DNA of 15,563 nt from CAZAGD01 sp049699975. GTDB taxonomy: Bacteria; Desulfobacterota; SM23-61. The notes below the pieces were generated by a model. The model had not been told where the DNA came from. It saw only the letters and a program-made list of their open reading frames with translations, and searched no databases. The DNA is taken from positions 1 through 15,563 of the forward strand of contig JBNAWB010000074.1 in NCBI GenBank assembly GCA_049699975.1. The letters run 5' to 3'. The position numbers and the translations under genes are program-made. Shown here one piece after another: positions 5,883 to 12,297 of the stretch; position 1 is the stretch's first letter, and every line of letters begins with the position of its first letter.

Positions 5883-8639
5883 ATGGCCAAAAAAATTTTT
5901 GTCATAGGCGCCGGGAATCTTTTGCTCCGCGACGAAGGGGTTGGGATTCACGTCATTAAGGAGCTGCAGAAAAGAGAATTGCCGGCCGAAGTAGAAATTG
6001 TGGATGGGGGCGTTGGTGGGTTGGATCTGCTTCATTATTTCTCCCAAGCCGAGAAAGTGCTCCTAATTGATGCGGCGGAGATGGGCCTGGAGCCGGGAGC
6101 GGTAGTCCGTCTCGACCCCGCGCAGGTAAACCTGCCCCTAAAGGAAGTTCAGTTTTCGGCCCATGAAATCAGTTTGGCCGAAGTTATAGAATTAGGGCGC
6201 GCCCTGACTAATAATTCCCTGAAAATAGTGATCTTTGGTATTCAACCCAAAGAAATATCTTGGGGGATGGAACTTTCTCCAGAAGTGGCGGCTGTAATTC
6301 CGCAAGTAATTACTGCAGTTTTCCAGGAGATTAATTCTTTTTTAGAGAAAAAGGAACAAAGGGAAACTTCTTTACCAAGTCGGCGCCGTTTTTTCCTCAA
6401 AGGAGTGGTGCAGGGAGTAGGATTCCGTCCCTTTGTTTATGGCCTGGCTTCTGGATATGGCTTGGCTGGCTGGGTCAATAATTCTTCCGCCGGGGTGCAT
6501 ATTGAAGTTGAAGGGCCCAGGGCAGCAATAGAAAAATTCACCACAGATTTAAAGAGAAAAGCTCCCCCTCGAGCGCGGGTGGAAGCGTTGGATTTTTGGG
6601 ACCTCCCCCCTGGGGGATATGAAGCATTTGAAATTAGAGAGAGCGTGGAGGAGGGAGGAGAATATCAATTGATCTCTCCGGATATTGCGACTTGTTCAGC
6701 CTGCCAAGAAGAGATCTTCAATCCCGCAGACCGCCGTTACCGCTATCCTTTCACTAATTGCACTAACTGTGGACCCAGGTTTACCATCATCAAGGATATC
6801 CCCTATGACCGGCCGAAAACGACCATGGCCAAATTTTCCATGTGCGCGGAGTGTCGGCGGGAATATGAAGACCCGGCAGACCGCCGCTTCCATGCCCAGC
6901 CTAACGCTTGTCCTCAATGCGGCCCAAGATTAGAAATTTGGAATAATGCGGGAGAAAAAATTCCTGCAAGCGATCCTTTAAAACTCGCCATCCAGTTTCT
7001 CCAAGCTGGTAAAATTGTGGCCCTTAAAGGCTTAGGGGGTTTTCTCTTGGCCGGTGATGCCCAGAACCGAGAAACTGTGCGCAGACTGAGAGAAAGGAAG
7101 AGAAGGCCAGCTAAACCTTTAGCCGTGATGTTTCCAAATTTAGCTAAGCTTAAGGAGCACTGCTGGGTAAATGAGCAAGAAGAAGAAATCCTCCGCTCCC
7201 CGGAGAGTCCTATTGTTTTATTACGCTGGAAAGAAAATTCCCCTATCGTTCCTGAGGTAGCGCCTGGGCAAAAATATTTAGGCGCCATGTTGCCTTACAC
7301 TCCTCTGCACCATTTGCTACTCCAAGAGTCAGGGCTAATTTTGGTTATGACTAGCGGCAATTTGAGTGAAGAGCCAATAGCTAAGGACAATGAAGAAGCA
7401 ATAAAAAGGCTGGGCGGAATTGCCGATGCTTTTCTCCTCCATGACCGGGACATTTATGTGCAATATGATGACAGTGTGGTAGCCGTAATAGATGGAGAGA
7501 CGAGTATAATTAGAAGGGCACGCGGCTATGCCCCTTTTCCCATTAAGCTACCTATGAAGCTGAAGCCGATTTTGGCCTGTGGAGGAGAATTAAAGAATAC
7601 TTTTTGTCTTACCCGTGATCATTATGCTTTTGTCAGCCAGCATATTGGGGATATGGAAAATTTAGAAACTTTAGAACATTTCCAGCGCACCATAAAAATT
7701 TACCAGGAGCTTTTTCGGATCCAGCCTGAATGGATAGCTTATGACCTGCATCCTGAGTATCTTTCTTCAAAATATGCTCTCCATTTGCCCGGACAGAAGA
7801 TTGGTGTGCAACATCATTTTGCCCATTTGGTAAGCTGTCTGGCCGAAAATGAAGTAGATGGGCCGACCATAGGTTTGACCTTTGACGGCTTAGGGTATGG
7901 TGCTGATGGAACTTTATGGGGAGGAGAATTTCTTATCGGGGATTATCATAATTTTCATAGATACGCCCATTTGGAATATATGCCCCTGCCTGGAGGAGCA
8001 GCAGCGATAAAGAATCCATGGCGAATGGCCTTAGCTTATACGTATATTTTAATGGGTAAAAAGGAACTCTTGGAGCATCTTTTGCGCTGGCCCATTTCGG
8101 GCTCAGAAAAAATTTACCTTATTTTGCAGCAGATAGACAAGAAGATAAATTCGCCCCTAACTTCTTCTTTAGGACGACTTTTTGATGGCGTGGCCGCGCT
8201 GCTTGGGCTTTGTTCTTCCATTTCCTATGAAGGTCAGGCCGCTGTGGAGTTAGAAATGATTGCCGACACCAAAGTAAACATGGCTTATGATTTTGAGATA
8301 GAAGAAGAAGGAGGTCAAGAGGTTATTCGGCTTAAGCCTATTTGGGCGGGTATTTTAAAAGACTTAGCCAAAGAAGTCTCTCCGGCAGAAATTTCGGGAA
8401 AGTTTCATAATACTATAGTAGAGATGAGTCTTCACTTATGTCAGCAGATTGCTCGCCGCCGAGGAATAAAAAGGGTAGCTTTAAGCGGCGGAGTTTTCCA
8501 AAATCGTCTGCTTTTGCAAAAATTAAAAAATATTTTAAGAAATGCCGGGTTCGAAGTTTTTACCCATCATTTAATCCCTAGCAACGATGGAGGAATATCT
8601 TTAGGGCAAGCCGTAATTGCCCATTTTGCCACTAAATGA
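5883..8639 (+). CDS. hypF: Fusion: hydrogenase maturation protease - HypF carbamoyltransferase
   Basis: This 918-residue protein joins two maturation enzymes. Residues 1 to about 158 are a HybD/HycI/FrhD-type protease: VIGAGNLLLRDEGVG with E18, D63 in LLIDAAEMG and H94 in FSAHEISL match the nickel-sensing triad. Residues about 167 to 918 are a full-length HypF, which turns carbamoyl phosphate and ATP into the thiocarbamate precursor of the CN ligands. The HypF part shows an acylphosphatase domain (FFLKGVVQGVGFRPF), zinc-finger pairs at C271/C274, C293/C296, C321/C324 and C343/C346, a YrdC-like domain (about 366-550), and a Kae1-like transferase domain with HHFAH (644-648) and ALSGGVFQN near the end. 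There is no ATG, GTG or TTG between the protease and the conserved HypF start, so HypF cannot easily be made alone. The gene follows the large subunit by 8 bases. Confidence 0.93.
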   Translation: MAKKIFVIGAGNLLLRDEGVGIHVIKELQKRELPAEVEIVDGGVGGLDLLHYFSQAEKVLLIDAAEMGLEPGAVVRLDPAQVNLPLKEVQFSAHEISLAEVIELGRALTNNSLKIVIFGIQPKEISWGMELSPEVAAVIPQVITAVFQEINSFLEKKEQRETSLPSRRRFFLKGVVQGVGFRPFVYGLASGYGLAGWVNNSSAGVHIEVEGPRAAIEKFTTDLKRKAPPRARVEALDFWDLPPGGYEAFEIRESVEEGGEYQLISPDIATCSACQEEIFNPADRRYRYPFTNCTNCGPRFTIIKDIPYDRPKTTMAKFSMCAECRREYEDPADRRFHAQPNACPQCGPRLEIWNNAGEKIPASDPLKLAIQFLQAGKIVALKGLGGFLLAGDAQNRETVRRLRERKRRPAKPLAVMFPNLAKLKEHCWVNEQEEEILRSPESPIVLLRWKENSPIVPEVAPGQKYLGAMLPYTPLHHLLLQESGLILVMTSGNLSEEPIAKDNEEAIKRLGGIADAFLLHDRDIYVQYDDSVVAVIDGETSIIRRARGYAPFPIKLPMKLKPILACGGELKNTFCLTRDHYAFVSQHIGDMENLETLEHFQRTIKIYQELFRIQPEWIAYDLHPEYLSSKYALHLPGQKIGVQHHFAHLVSCLAENEVDGPTIGLTFDGLGYGADGTLWGGEFLIGDYHNFHRYAHLEYMPLPGGAAAIKNPWRMALAYTYILMGKKELLEHLLRWPISGSEKIYLILQQIDKKINSPLTSSLGRLFDGVAALLGLCSSISYEGQAAVELEMIADTKVNMAYDFEIEEEGGQEVIRLKPIWAGILKDLAKEVSPAEISGKFHNTIVEMSLHLCQQIARRRGIKRVALSGGVFQNRLLLQKLKNILRNAGFEVFTHHLIPSNDGGISLGQAVIAHFATK

Positions 8640-8667
8640 TTGATCAATTACAGAAGGGGAAGCGGTA

Positions 8668-8904
8668 ATGTGTGTAGCCATTCCAGCAAAAATAATCTCC
8701 ATAAACGGCTTGGTGGCCGAGGTAGAAGTAGGGGGAGTTTCGCGGCAGGTTAGTTTGCAATTAACTCCGGCAGCAAAGAAGGGTGATTATGTTTTAGTGC
8801 ATGCGGGCTTTGCCATTAATGTGGTGGACGAGACGGAAGCCCAAGAAACGCTGAAATTATTCGCCGAGCTTGAGCGTTTAAATGCCGCAGCAAAATTAGA
8901 TTAG
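8668..8904 (+). CDS. hypC: HypC/HybG/HupF family hydrogenase maturation chaperone
   Basis: This 78-residue protein is the small chaperone that works with HypD to assemble the Fe(CN)2CO group and hands it to the apo large subunit. It starts with the diagnostic MCVAIPAKI, whose Cys2 becomes the N-terminal iron ligand after Met removal. The typical beta-barrel pattern follows (VAEVEVGGVSRQVSLQLTP, GDYVLVHAGFAINVVDE). Length is normal for the family. It lies 28 bases after the HypF fusion, with an AGAAGGGGAAG purine stretch as ribosome site, and ends the compact operon before a long repeat-rich gap. Confidence 0.95.
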   Translation: MCVAIPAKIISINGLVAEVEVGGVSRQVSLQLTPAAKKGDYVLVHAGFAINVVDETEAQETLKLFAELERLNAAAKLD

Positions 8905-9059
8905 AAAAAATTAATAATAGCACTTCATCCAGTCCCGCTCCCCAATGATGCTGTGTCACAATGGGGTGGAAGGCTAAAGGGATGCCGGAGGTAAGCCAGA
9001 GGAGGGCATGAATGAAGAAGCATCGGCGGGAGAAGAAGATGTTCAAAATTTACCGGCAA

Positions 9060-9126
9060 TTTTCCGCAAAGGGTGGGCGGCTTAAATATTTCTGCCAATT
9101 TGTAGGGCAAGCCTTTATGGCTTGCC
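9060..9126 (+). repeat. Dispersed palindromic repeat, copy A
   Basis: The unit begins TTTTCCGCAAAGGG, continues with GGCGGCTTAAA, and ends in a perfect 8-base stem GGCAAGCC (9106-9113) / GGCTTGCC (9119-9126) with a 5-base loop. The reverse complement of 15486-15547 has the same order of parts: TTTTCCGCAAAGGG, GGCGGCTTAAA, TTGTAGGG, AAGCC and GGCTTGCC. Copy A has about ten extra bases before TTGTAGGG. The two hairpins (CCGC/GCGG and the 8-base stem) suggest a REP-like or small non-autonomous element. Confidence 0.7.
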
Positions 9127-9175
9127 AAATACGGCAAAGGTCAAGCCCTTGCCCTATACTGTATGCCGCCTCGTT

Positions 9176-9274
9176 CCATGGAAAGTCCACTGTCTCATAA
9201 TTCTGAATTCAGGCCTGCCTCTGGCCCTTTCAGCCAAGGGTAGCCATTTATTAATTGGGACACAGTCTCCATGG
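9176..9274. repeat. Imperfect inverted repeat element with CCATGG ends
   Basis: The left arm (9176-9202) reads CCATGG, then AGTCCACTGTCTCATAATT. The right arm (9253-9274) reads AATTGGGACACAGTCTCCATGG. Read as reverse complement, the left arm shares AATT, GA-ACAGT and CCATGG blocks with the right arm, with a few mismatches and a gap. About 50 bases separate the arms. The layout is that of a small palindromic or MITE-like insertion, but I see no target-site duplication. Confidence 0.35.
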
Positions 9275-9295
9275 GGGAGAGGGATAGAGTGAGGG
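9274..9295 (+). repeat. Partial copy of the GGGGAGAGGG...GTGAGGGG repeat
   Basis: GGGGAGAGGGATAGAGTGAG plus GG differs from 12196-12217 by one inserted base and one substitution. It lies about 30 bases before hypD. The purine-rich sequence after it supplies the hypD ribosome-binding site, so the repeat sits inside the leader of that gene. Confidence 0.55.
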
Positions 9296-9325
9296 GGAAG
9301 GGGAGAAGGAGAAGACCAAAAATTC

Positions 9326-10414
9326 ATGAAATTCATTGATGAATATCGCGACAGCGAAAAGGCCCAGTTGGTGCTTAAAGAAATTTATCAGCAGGCCAAA
9401 CAGCCTGTAAGGTTAATGGAAGTCTGTGGCACGCATACGGTTTCTATTGCCCGCTTTGGCTTACGCAAACTTCTTCCCCAGAATATTGAGCTCGTTTCTG
9501 GACCTGGTTGTCCAGTATGCGTCACCAGTCAAAGAGATTTGGATAAAGCTATTGCTCTGGCCCAACTTCCCCAGACAATTATTACTACCTTTGGGGACAT
9601 GATGCGCGTTCCGGGTTCAAATTCTACCTTAACCGAGGAGAGAGCGGCTGGCCGGAAAGTGCAGGTGGTTTATTCTCCTTTAGATGCTTTGCTTGTTGCC
9701 CAAGAGAATCGCGACCATAAAGTAATCTTTTTAGGCGTGGGGTTTGAGACCACGGCTCCTACAGTGGCCGCTACGCTTTTGGCAGCTCGGCAAAAAAATA
9801 TAAAAAATTTTGAGGTTCTTTCTCTGCACAAGACTATTCCTCATGCTCTAAAAGCCTTGCTCGATTTAGGCGAAATAAAATTAAATGGATTTTTGCTTCC
9901 TGGACATGTAAGCGCGATCATCGGCGCCAAGCCCTATGAATTTTTAGCTCGCGAATATGGTTTAGCCTGCGTCATCTCCGGCTTTGAACCTTTAGATATT
10001 TTACAATCTATCCTCTTGCTCCTTCGCCAGATAAATATGGGCCAACCGCAAATAGAAATTCAATATCGCCGGGGAGTACGAGCGGAAGGAAATCAGCCAG
10101 CGCAAGAAGTTATGCGGGAAGTTTTTGAACCAGCAGATGTAGAATGGCGCGGTTTAGGGATGATTCCCCATACGGGACTTAAATTGCGCAAAGAGTGGGC
10201 AGAGTTTGACGCCGCCCTAAAAAATTCCGTTCATCTTCCGGAAGTGGCCGAAAATAAGGCCTGTCGCTGTGGAGACGTTCTGCGGGGAGTAATAAGACCG
10301 GCCGCCTGCCCCCTGTTTGCCAAAGAATGTAATCCGCAAAAGCCAATGGGACCTTGTATGGTTTCATCGGAGGGGTCCTGTGGAGCAGCTTTTAAATATG
10401 AATTACCAGACTAA
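9326..10414 (+). CDS. hypD: HypD, Fe(CN)2CO assembly protein
   Basis: This 362-residue iron-sulfur protein is the scaffold, with HypC, on which the Fe(CN)2CO moiety is built from cyanide delivered by HypE. The family motifs are complete: C34 in MEVCGTHT, C62 and C65 in SGPGCPVCVTSQRD, TTFGDMMRVPGS, FLGVGFETTAPT, and LPGHVSAIIG. The C-terminal 4Fe-4S region follows (ACRCGDVLRG, ACPLFAKECNP, GPCMVSSEGSCGAAFKY). Length is typical. The ATG at 9326 follows a purine-rich AAGGAG about 14 bases upstream, slightly far. It overlaps hypE by 17 bases, so the two are translated together. Confidence 0.96.
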   Translation: MKFIDEYRDSEKAQLVLKEIYQQAKQPVRLMEVCGTHTVSIARFGLRKLLPQNIELVSGPGCPVCVTSQRDLDKAIALAQLPQTIITTFGDMMRVPGSNSTLTEERAAGRKVQVVYSPLDALLVAQENRDHKVIFLGVGFETTAPTVAATLLAARQKNIKNFEVLSLHKTIPHALKALLDLGEIKLNGFLLPGHVSAIIGAKPYEFLAREYGLACVISGFEPLDILQSILLLLRQINMGQPQIEIQYRRGVRAEGNQPAQEVMREVFEPADVEWRGLGMIPHTGLKLRKEWAEFDAALKNSVHLPEVAENKACRCGDVLRGVIRPAACPLFAKECNPQKPMGPCMVSSEGSCGAAFKYELPD

Positions 10415-11438
10415 ATTAAATAAAAACTCAAAAGAAGAGAGGGTTCTTTTAGCCCATGGGAGTGGGGGAGAACTTAGCCACCACTTAATTAGCGCCTTTT
10501 TTTTAAATGCTTTTACAAATCCTTACCTTGACCCCTTGGACGACATGGCTGTCCTCAAATTTGGTGAAAGTCGCTTAGCTTTTACCACGGACAGCTATGT
10601 AGTAACTCCCATATTTTTCCCAGGAGGGGATATTGGCAAACTCGCGGTTTGCGGTACGATTAATGACCTCGCCATGGGTGGGGCTATCCCTCTTTTTCTA
10701 AGTGCCGGATTCATCATTGAAGAAGGATTCCCTTTCTCGGATTTAGAGAAAATAGTTGCTTCCATGAAGGAAACATCTAAGGCCGCGGGCGTAAAGATTG
10801 TTACTGGGGACACTAAAGTAGTCAATAAAGGCGCCATGGACCAGATTTTTATCAACACTTCTGGAGTAGGATTAATTCCGCCTGGCGTTGATATCTCGGG
10901 CAAGAATGCTAAGGTGGGAGACAAGGTGATTATCAGCGGAAGTATTGGCGATCATGGTATCTCTATATTGAGCTCCCGCGAAGGACTGGAGTTTACCACC
11001 ACTTTAAGGAGTGATTGCGCTCCCCTAAATGACTTAGTAGCCAAGATGTTGGCAACTTCTTTGGAGATTCATTCTCTCCGTGACCCAACCCGCGGAGGAA
11101 TAGCCAGTGCTTTAAATGAATTAGCTCGACAATCAGGGGTAGGCCTTTGGATAGAAGAAGAATTAATACCCATAAAAGAAGAAGTAAGGGGCGCCTGCGA
11201 ACTTTTGGGCTTGGATCCATTCCATTTGGCAAATGAAGGCAAATTGATCGCCATAGTCGCTGCTCCGGCAGCAGAAAAAATTTTGGAACAAATGCGGACG
11301 CACCCTTTGGGAACAGAGGCGCGGATAATTGGCGAGGTCCGTGACGAACCTAAAGGAAAGGTTGTAGTGCGGACAAACTTGGGCTCGACCCGGATTTTAG
11401 ACATGTTAATGGGCGAGGCCCTACCCCGGATTTGCTGA
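10398..11438 (+). CDS. hypE: HypE, carbamoyl dehydratase
   Basis: This 346-residue protein belongs to the PurM/AIR-synthase-like family and dehydrates its carbamoylated C-terminal cysteine to a thiocyanate, the source of the CN ligands. It receives the carbamoyl group from HypF. The C-terminus is the diagnostic PRIC with the modified residue C346. Other family motifs are LLAHGSGGEL near the start, LDDMAVLKF, AFTTDSYVVTP, VCGTINDLAMGGA, VTGDTKVV and SIGDHGISILSSREG. The same frame is open upstream to 10317, but the ATG at 10398 aligns with the usual HypE start and has GGAG 12 bases before it. The start overlaps the end of hypD. Confidence 0.96.
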   Translation: MNYQTKLNKNSKEERVLLAHGSGGELSHHLISAFFLNAFTNPYLDPLDDMAVLKFGESRLAFTTDSYVVTPIFFPGGDIGKLAVCGTINDLAMGGAIPLFLSAGFIIEEGFPFSDLEKIVASMKETSKAAGVKIVTGDTKVVNKGAMDQIFINTSGVGLIPPGVDISGKNAKVGDKVIISGSIGDHGISILSSREGLEFTTTLRSDCAPLNDLVAKMLATSLEIHSLRDPTRGGIASALNELARQSGVGLWIEEELIPIKEEVRGACELLGLDPFHLANEGKLIAIVAAPAAEKILEQMRTHPLGTEARIIGEVRDEPKGKVVVRTNLGSTRILDMLMGEALPRIC

Positions 11439-11507
11439 TATATTCGTAATCCATCTTCCACCCTCTTCTTAACGGGGAGAGCCGCTAAAATTTGAGTAGG
11501 AGGGAAA

Positions 11508-11537
11508 GTCGGAATCGACTAGGACTAAGGTGAGGGG
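11508..11537 (+). repeat. Inverted repeat flanking the response regulator, left copy
   Basis: This 30-base sequence starts GTCGGAATCGACT and ends AAGGTGAGGGG. It matches the reverse complement of 12111-12140 at 26 of 30 positions. The sequence before it (from about 11459) contains degraded parts of the same repeat family, such as CCACCCTCTTC and GGGGAGAG. Confidence 0.7.
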
Positions 11538-11607
11538 AAAATTTAATGAGCTAATCATGGAATTTGCCCAATTTGAGTGATGGGTTATATGGTGATATAT
11601 AAGTTTC

Positions 11608-11636
11608 TTGCTTAAATTTTTAAAATGTGCTAATAA
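11608..11636 (+). promoter_or_regulatory. Weak candidate promoter of the response regulator gene
   Basis: TTGCTT (11608-11613) and TAATAA (11631-11636) are separated by 17 bases, and the region is A+T-rich. Each box matches the consensus at only about half of its positions. An alternative -10 (TATAAG, 11598-11603) exists in the same stretch. Some promoter is expected because the gene stands alone between repeats. Confidence 0.22.
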
Positions 11637-11654
11637 AACCAGCAGGAGGCAAAT

Positions 11655-12074
11655 ATGGAAGAAGCAAAAATTTTAATCGTTGATGATGATCCAGATATCG
11701 TGGAAGCCCTGAAAATGACTTTGGAAGCTAATAACTATAAAGTATTTACGGCAGCCAATGGAACTGAGGGTTTGAAACAGGTAAAAGCGGTTAATCCCGA
11801 TCTAATTATTTTAGATGTCATGATGGATACCATCACCGAAGGTTTCCAAGTATCATATCAATTGCGCAATCCAGATCCCAACTCGGAGTACGCCCCCTAT
11901 TCGAAAATTCCTATTTTGATTCTTACCGCCATTGTGGAAAAAAAGAGAATGAAATTTTCTCCCCAGGCTGATGGAGATTTTCTACCGGTGGATGACTTTG
12001 TGGAAAAACCTATCAGACCCCAAGCGCTTCTGGAAAAAGTAAAGAAGCTGCTGGCCAAAAGAGAATCTTATTAA
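11655..12074 (+). CDS. Stand-alone response regulator receiver protein
   Basis: This 139-residue protein is a single CheY-like receiver domain without an output domain. The acidic pocket is D10-D11-D12 in IVDDDPD, the phospho-acceptor is D54 in LIILDVMMD, the switch threonine is T91 in ILILTAI, and the conserved lysine is K118 in VEKPI. The helix 3 to beta 4 region (RNPDPNSEYAPYSKIP) and the segment before VEKP (KFSPQADGDFLPVDDF) are longer than in CheY. AGGAGG at 11643-11648 is the ribosome site for the ATG at 11655. No histidine kinase is near, so its partner is encoded elsewhere. Neither neighbour is obviously its target. Repeats flank it on both sides. Confidence 0.92.
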   Translation: MEEAKILIVDDDPDIVEALKMTLEANNYKVFTAANGTEGLKQVKAVNPDLIILDVMMDTITEGFQVSYQLRNPDPNSEYAPYSKIPILILTAIVEKKRMKFSPQADGDFLPVDDFVEKPIRPQALLEKVKKLLAKRESY

Positions 12075-12110
12075 TGAGCGCATTAAATAAATGACATCTG
12101 CTGTTCTTAA

Positions 12111-12217
12111 CCCCTCACCTCGGTACGAGTCGATTCCGACCTAACCCTCTCCCCACGCCTGGGGAGACGGCTTTCCATATTCTCCTCTCCCCAAAGGGGA
12201 GAGGGTAGGGTGAGGGG
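12111..12217. repeat. MITE-like element with CCCCTCACC termini
   Basis: The 107-base element starts CCCCTCACCT and ends AGGGTGAGGGG, its near inverse. Inside are two stem-loops: TCTCCCC (12148-12154)/GGGGAGA (12161-12167), and CTCTCCCC (12185-12192)/GGGGAGAG (12196-12203) with an AAA loop. The first 30 bases are an inverted copy of 11508-11537, and the last 22 match 9274-9295. No T-run follows the hairpins, so a terminator role is possible but not shown. No coding capacity is seen. Confidence 0.6.
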
Positions 12218-12243
12218 AAGAAGGGTAAATATTTAATCGCTCC

Positions 12244-12285
12244 GAGTAATAACTATCTGCCCAATAGAAAAAAATTTAGTTACTC
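12244..12285 (+). promoter_or_regulatory. Leader hairpin directly before the dehydratase ribosome site
   Basis: GAGTAA (12244-12249) plus CTA (12253-12255) can pair with TAGTTACTC (12277-12285), leaving a three-base bulge (TAA) and a 21-base loop. The stem ends exactly where the Shine-Dalgarno AAGGAGGT (12286-12293) begins. It could influence translation start. No known riboswitch class is recognised. Confidence 0.25.
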
Positions 12286-12297
12286 AAGGAGGTAATG

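Larger units (their letters stand above)
8905..9325 (+). other. 421-base repeat-rich gap between hypC and hypD
   Basis: No gene is credible here. Short frames exist on both strands (for example a 62-codon plus-strand frame at 9012) but they run through repeat sequence. The gap contains nested inverted pairs GATGCT (8947-8952)/AGCATC (9019-9024) and ATGCC (8982-8986)/GGCAT (9005-9009). It also contains the palindromic repeat at 9060-9126, an imperfect inverted element ending in CCATGG on both sides (9176-9274), and a G-rich repeat end (9274-9295). I see no clear promoter, so hypDE may still be read through from upstream. Confidence 0.6.

Noticed and set aside
6685..6933. 82-codon frame inside hypF
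   Set aside because: It overlaps the zinc-finger region of HypF in another frame. The HypF cysteine pairs show which frame is real.
9012..9200. 62-codon plus-strand frame in the hypC-hypD gap
   Set aside because: It runs through the palindromic repeat at 9060-9126, has no recognisable domain, and its composition is that of repeat DNA.
11069..11461. 130-codon minus-strand frame opposite hypE
   Set aside because: It lies fully across the conserved C-terminal half of hypE and shows only mirror composition.
12185..12203. CTCTCCCC-AAA-GGGGAGAG hairpin as terminator of the response regulator gene
   Set aside because: No T-run follows and the hairpin is part of the repeat element, so I list it as repeat rather than terminator.
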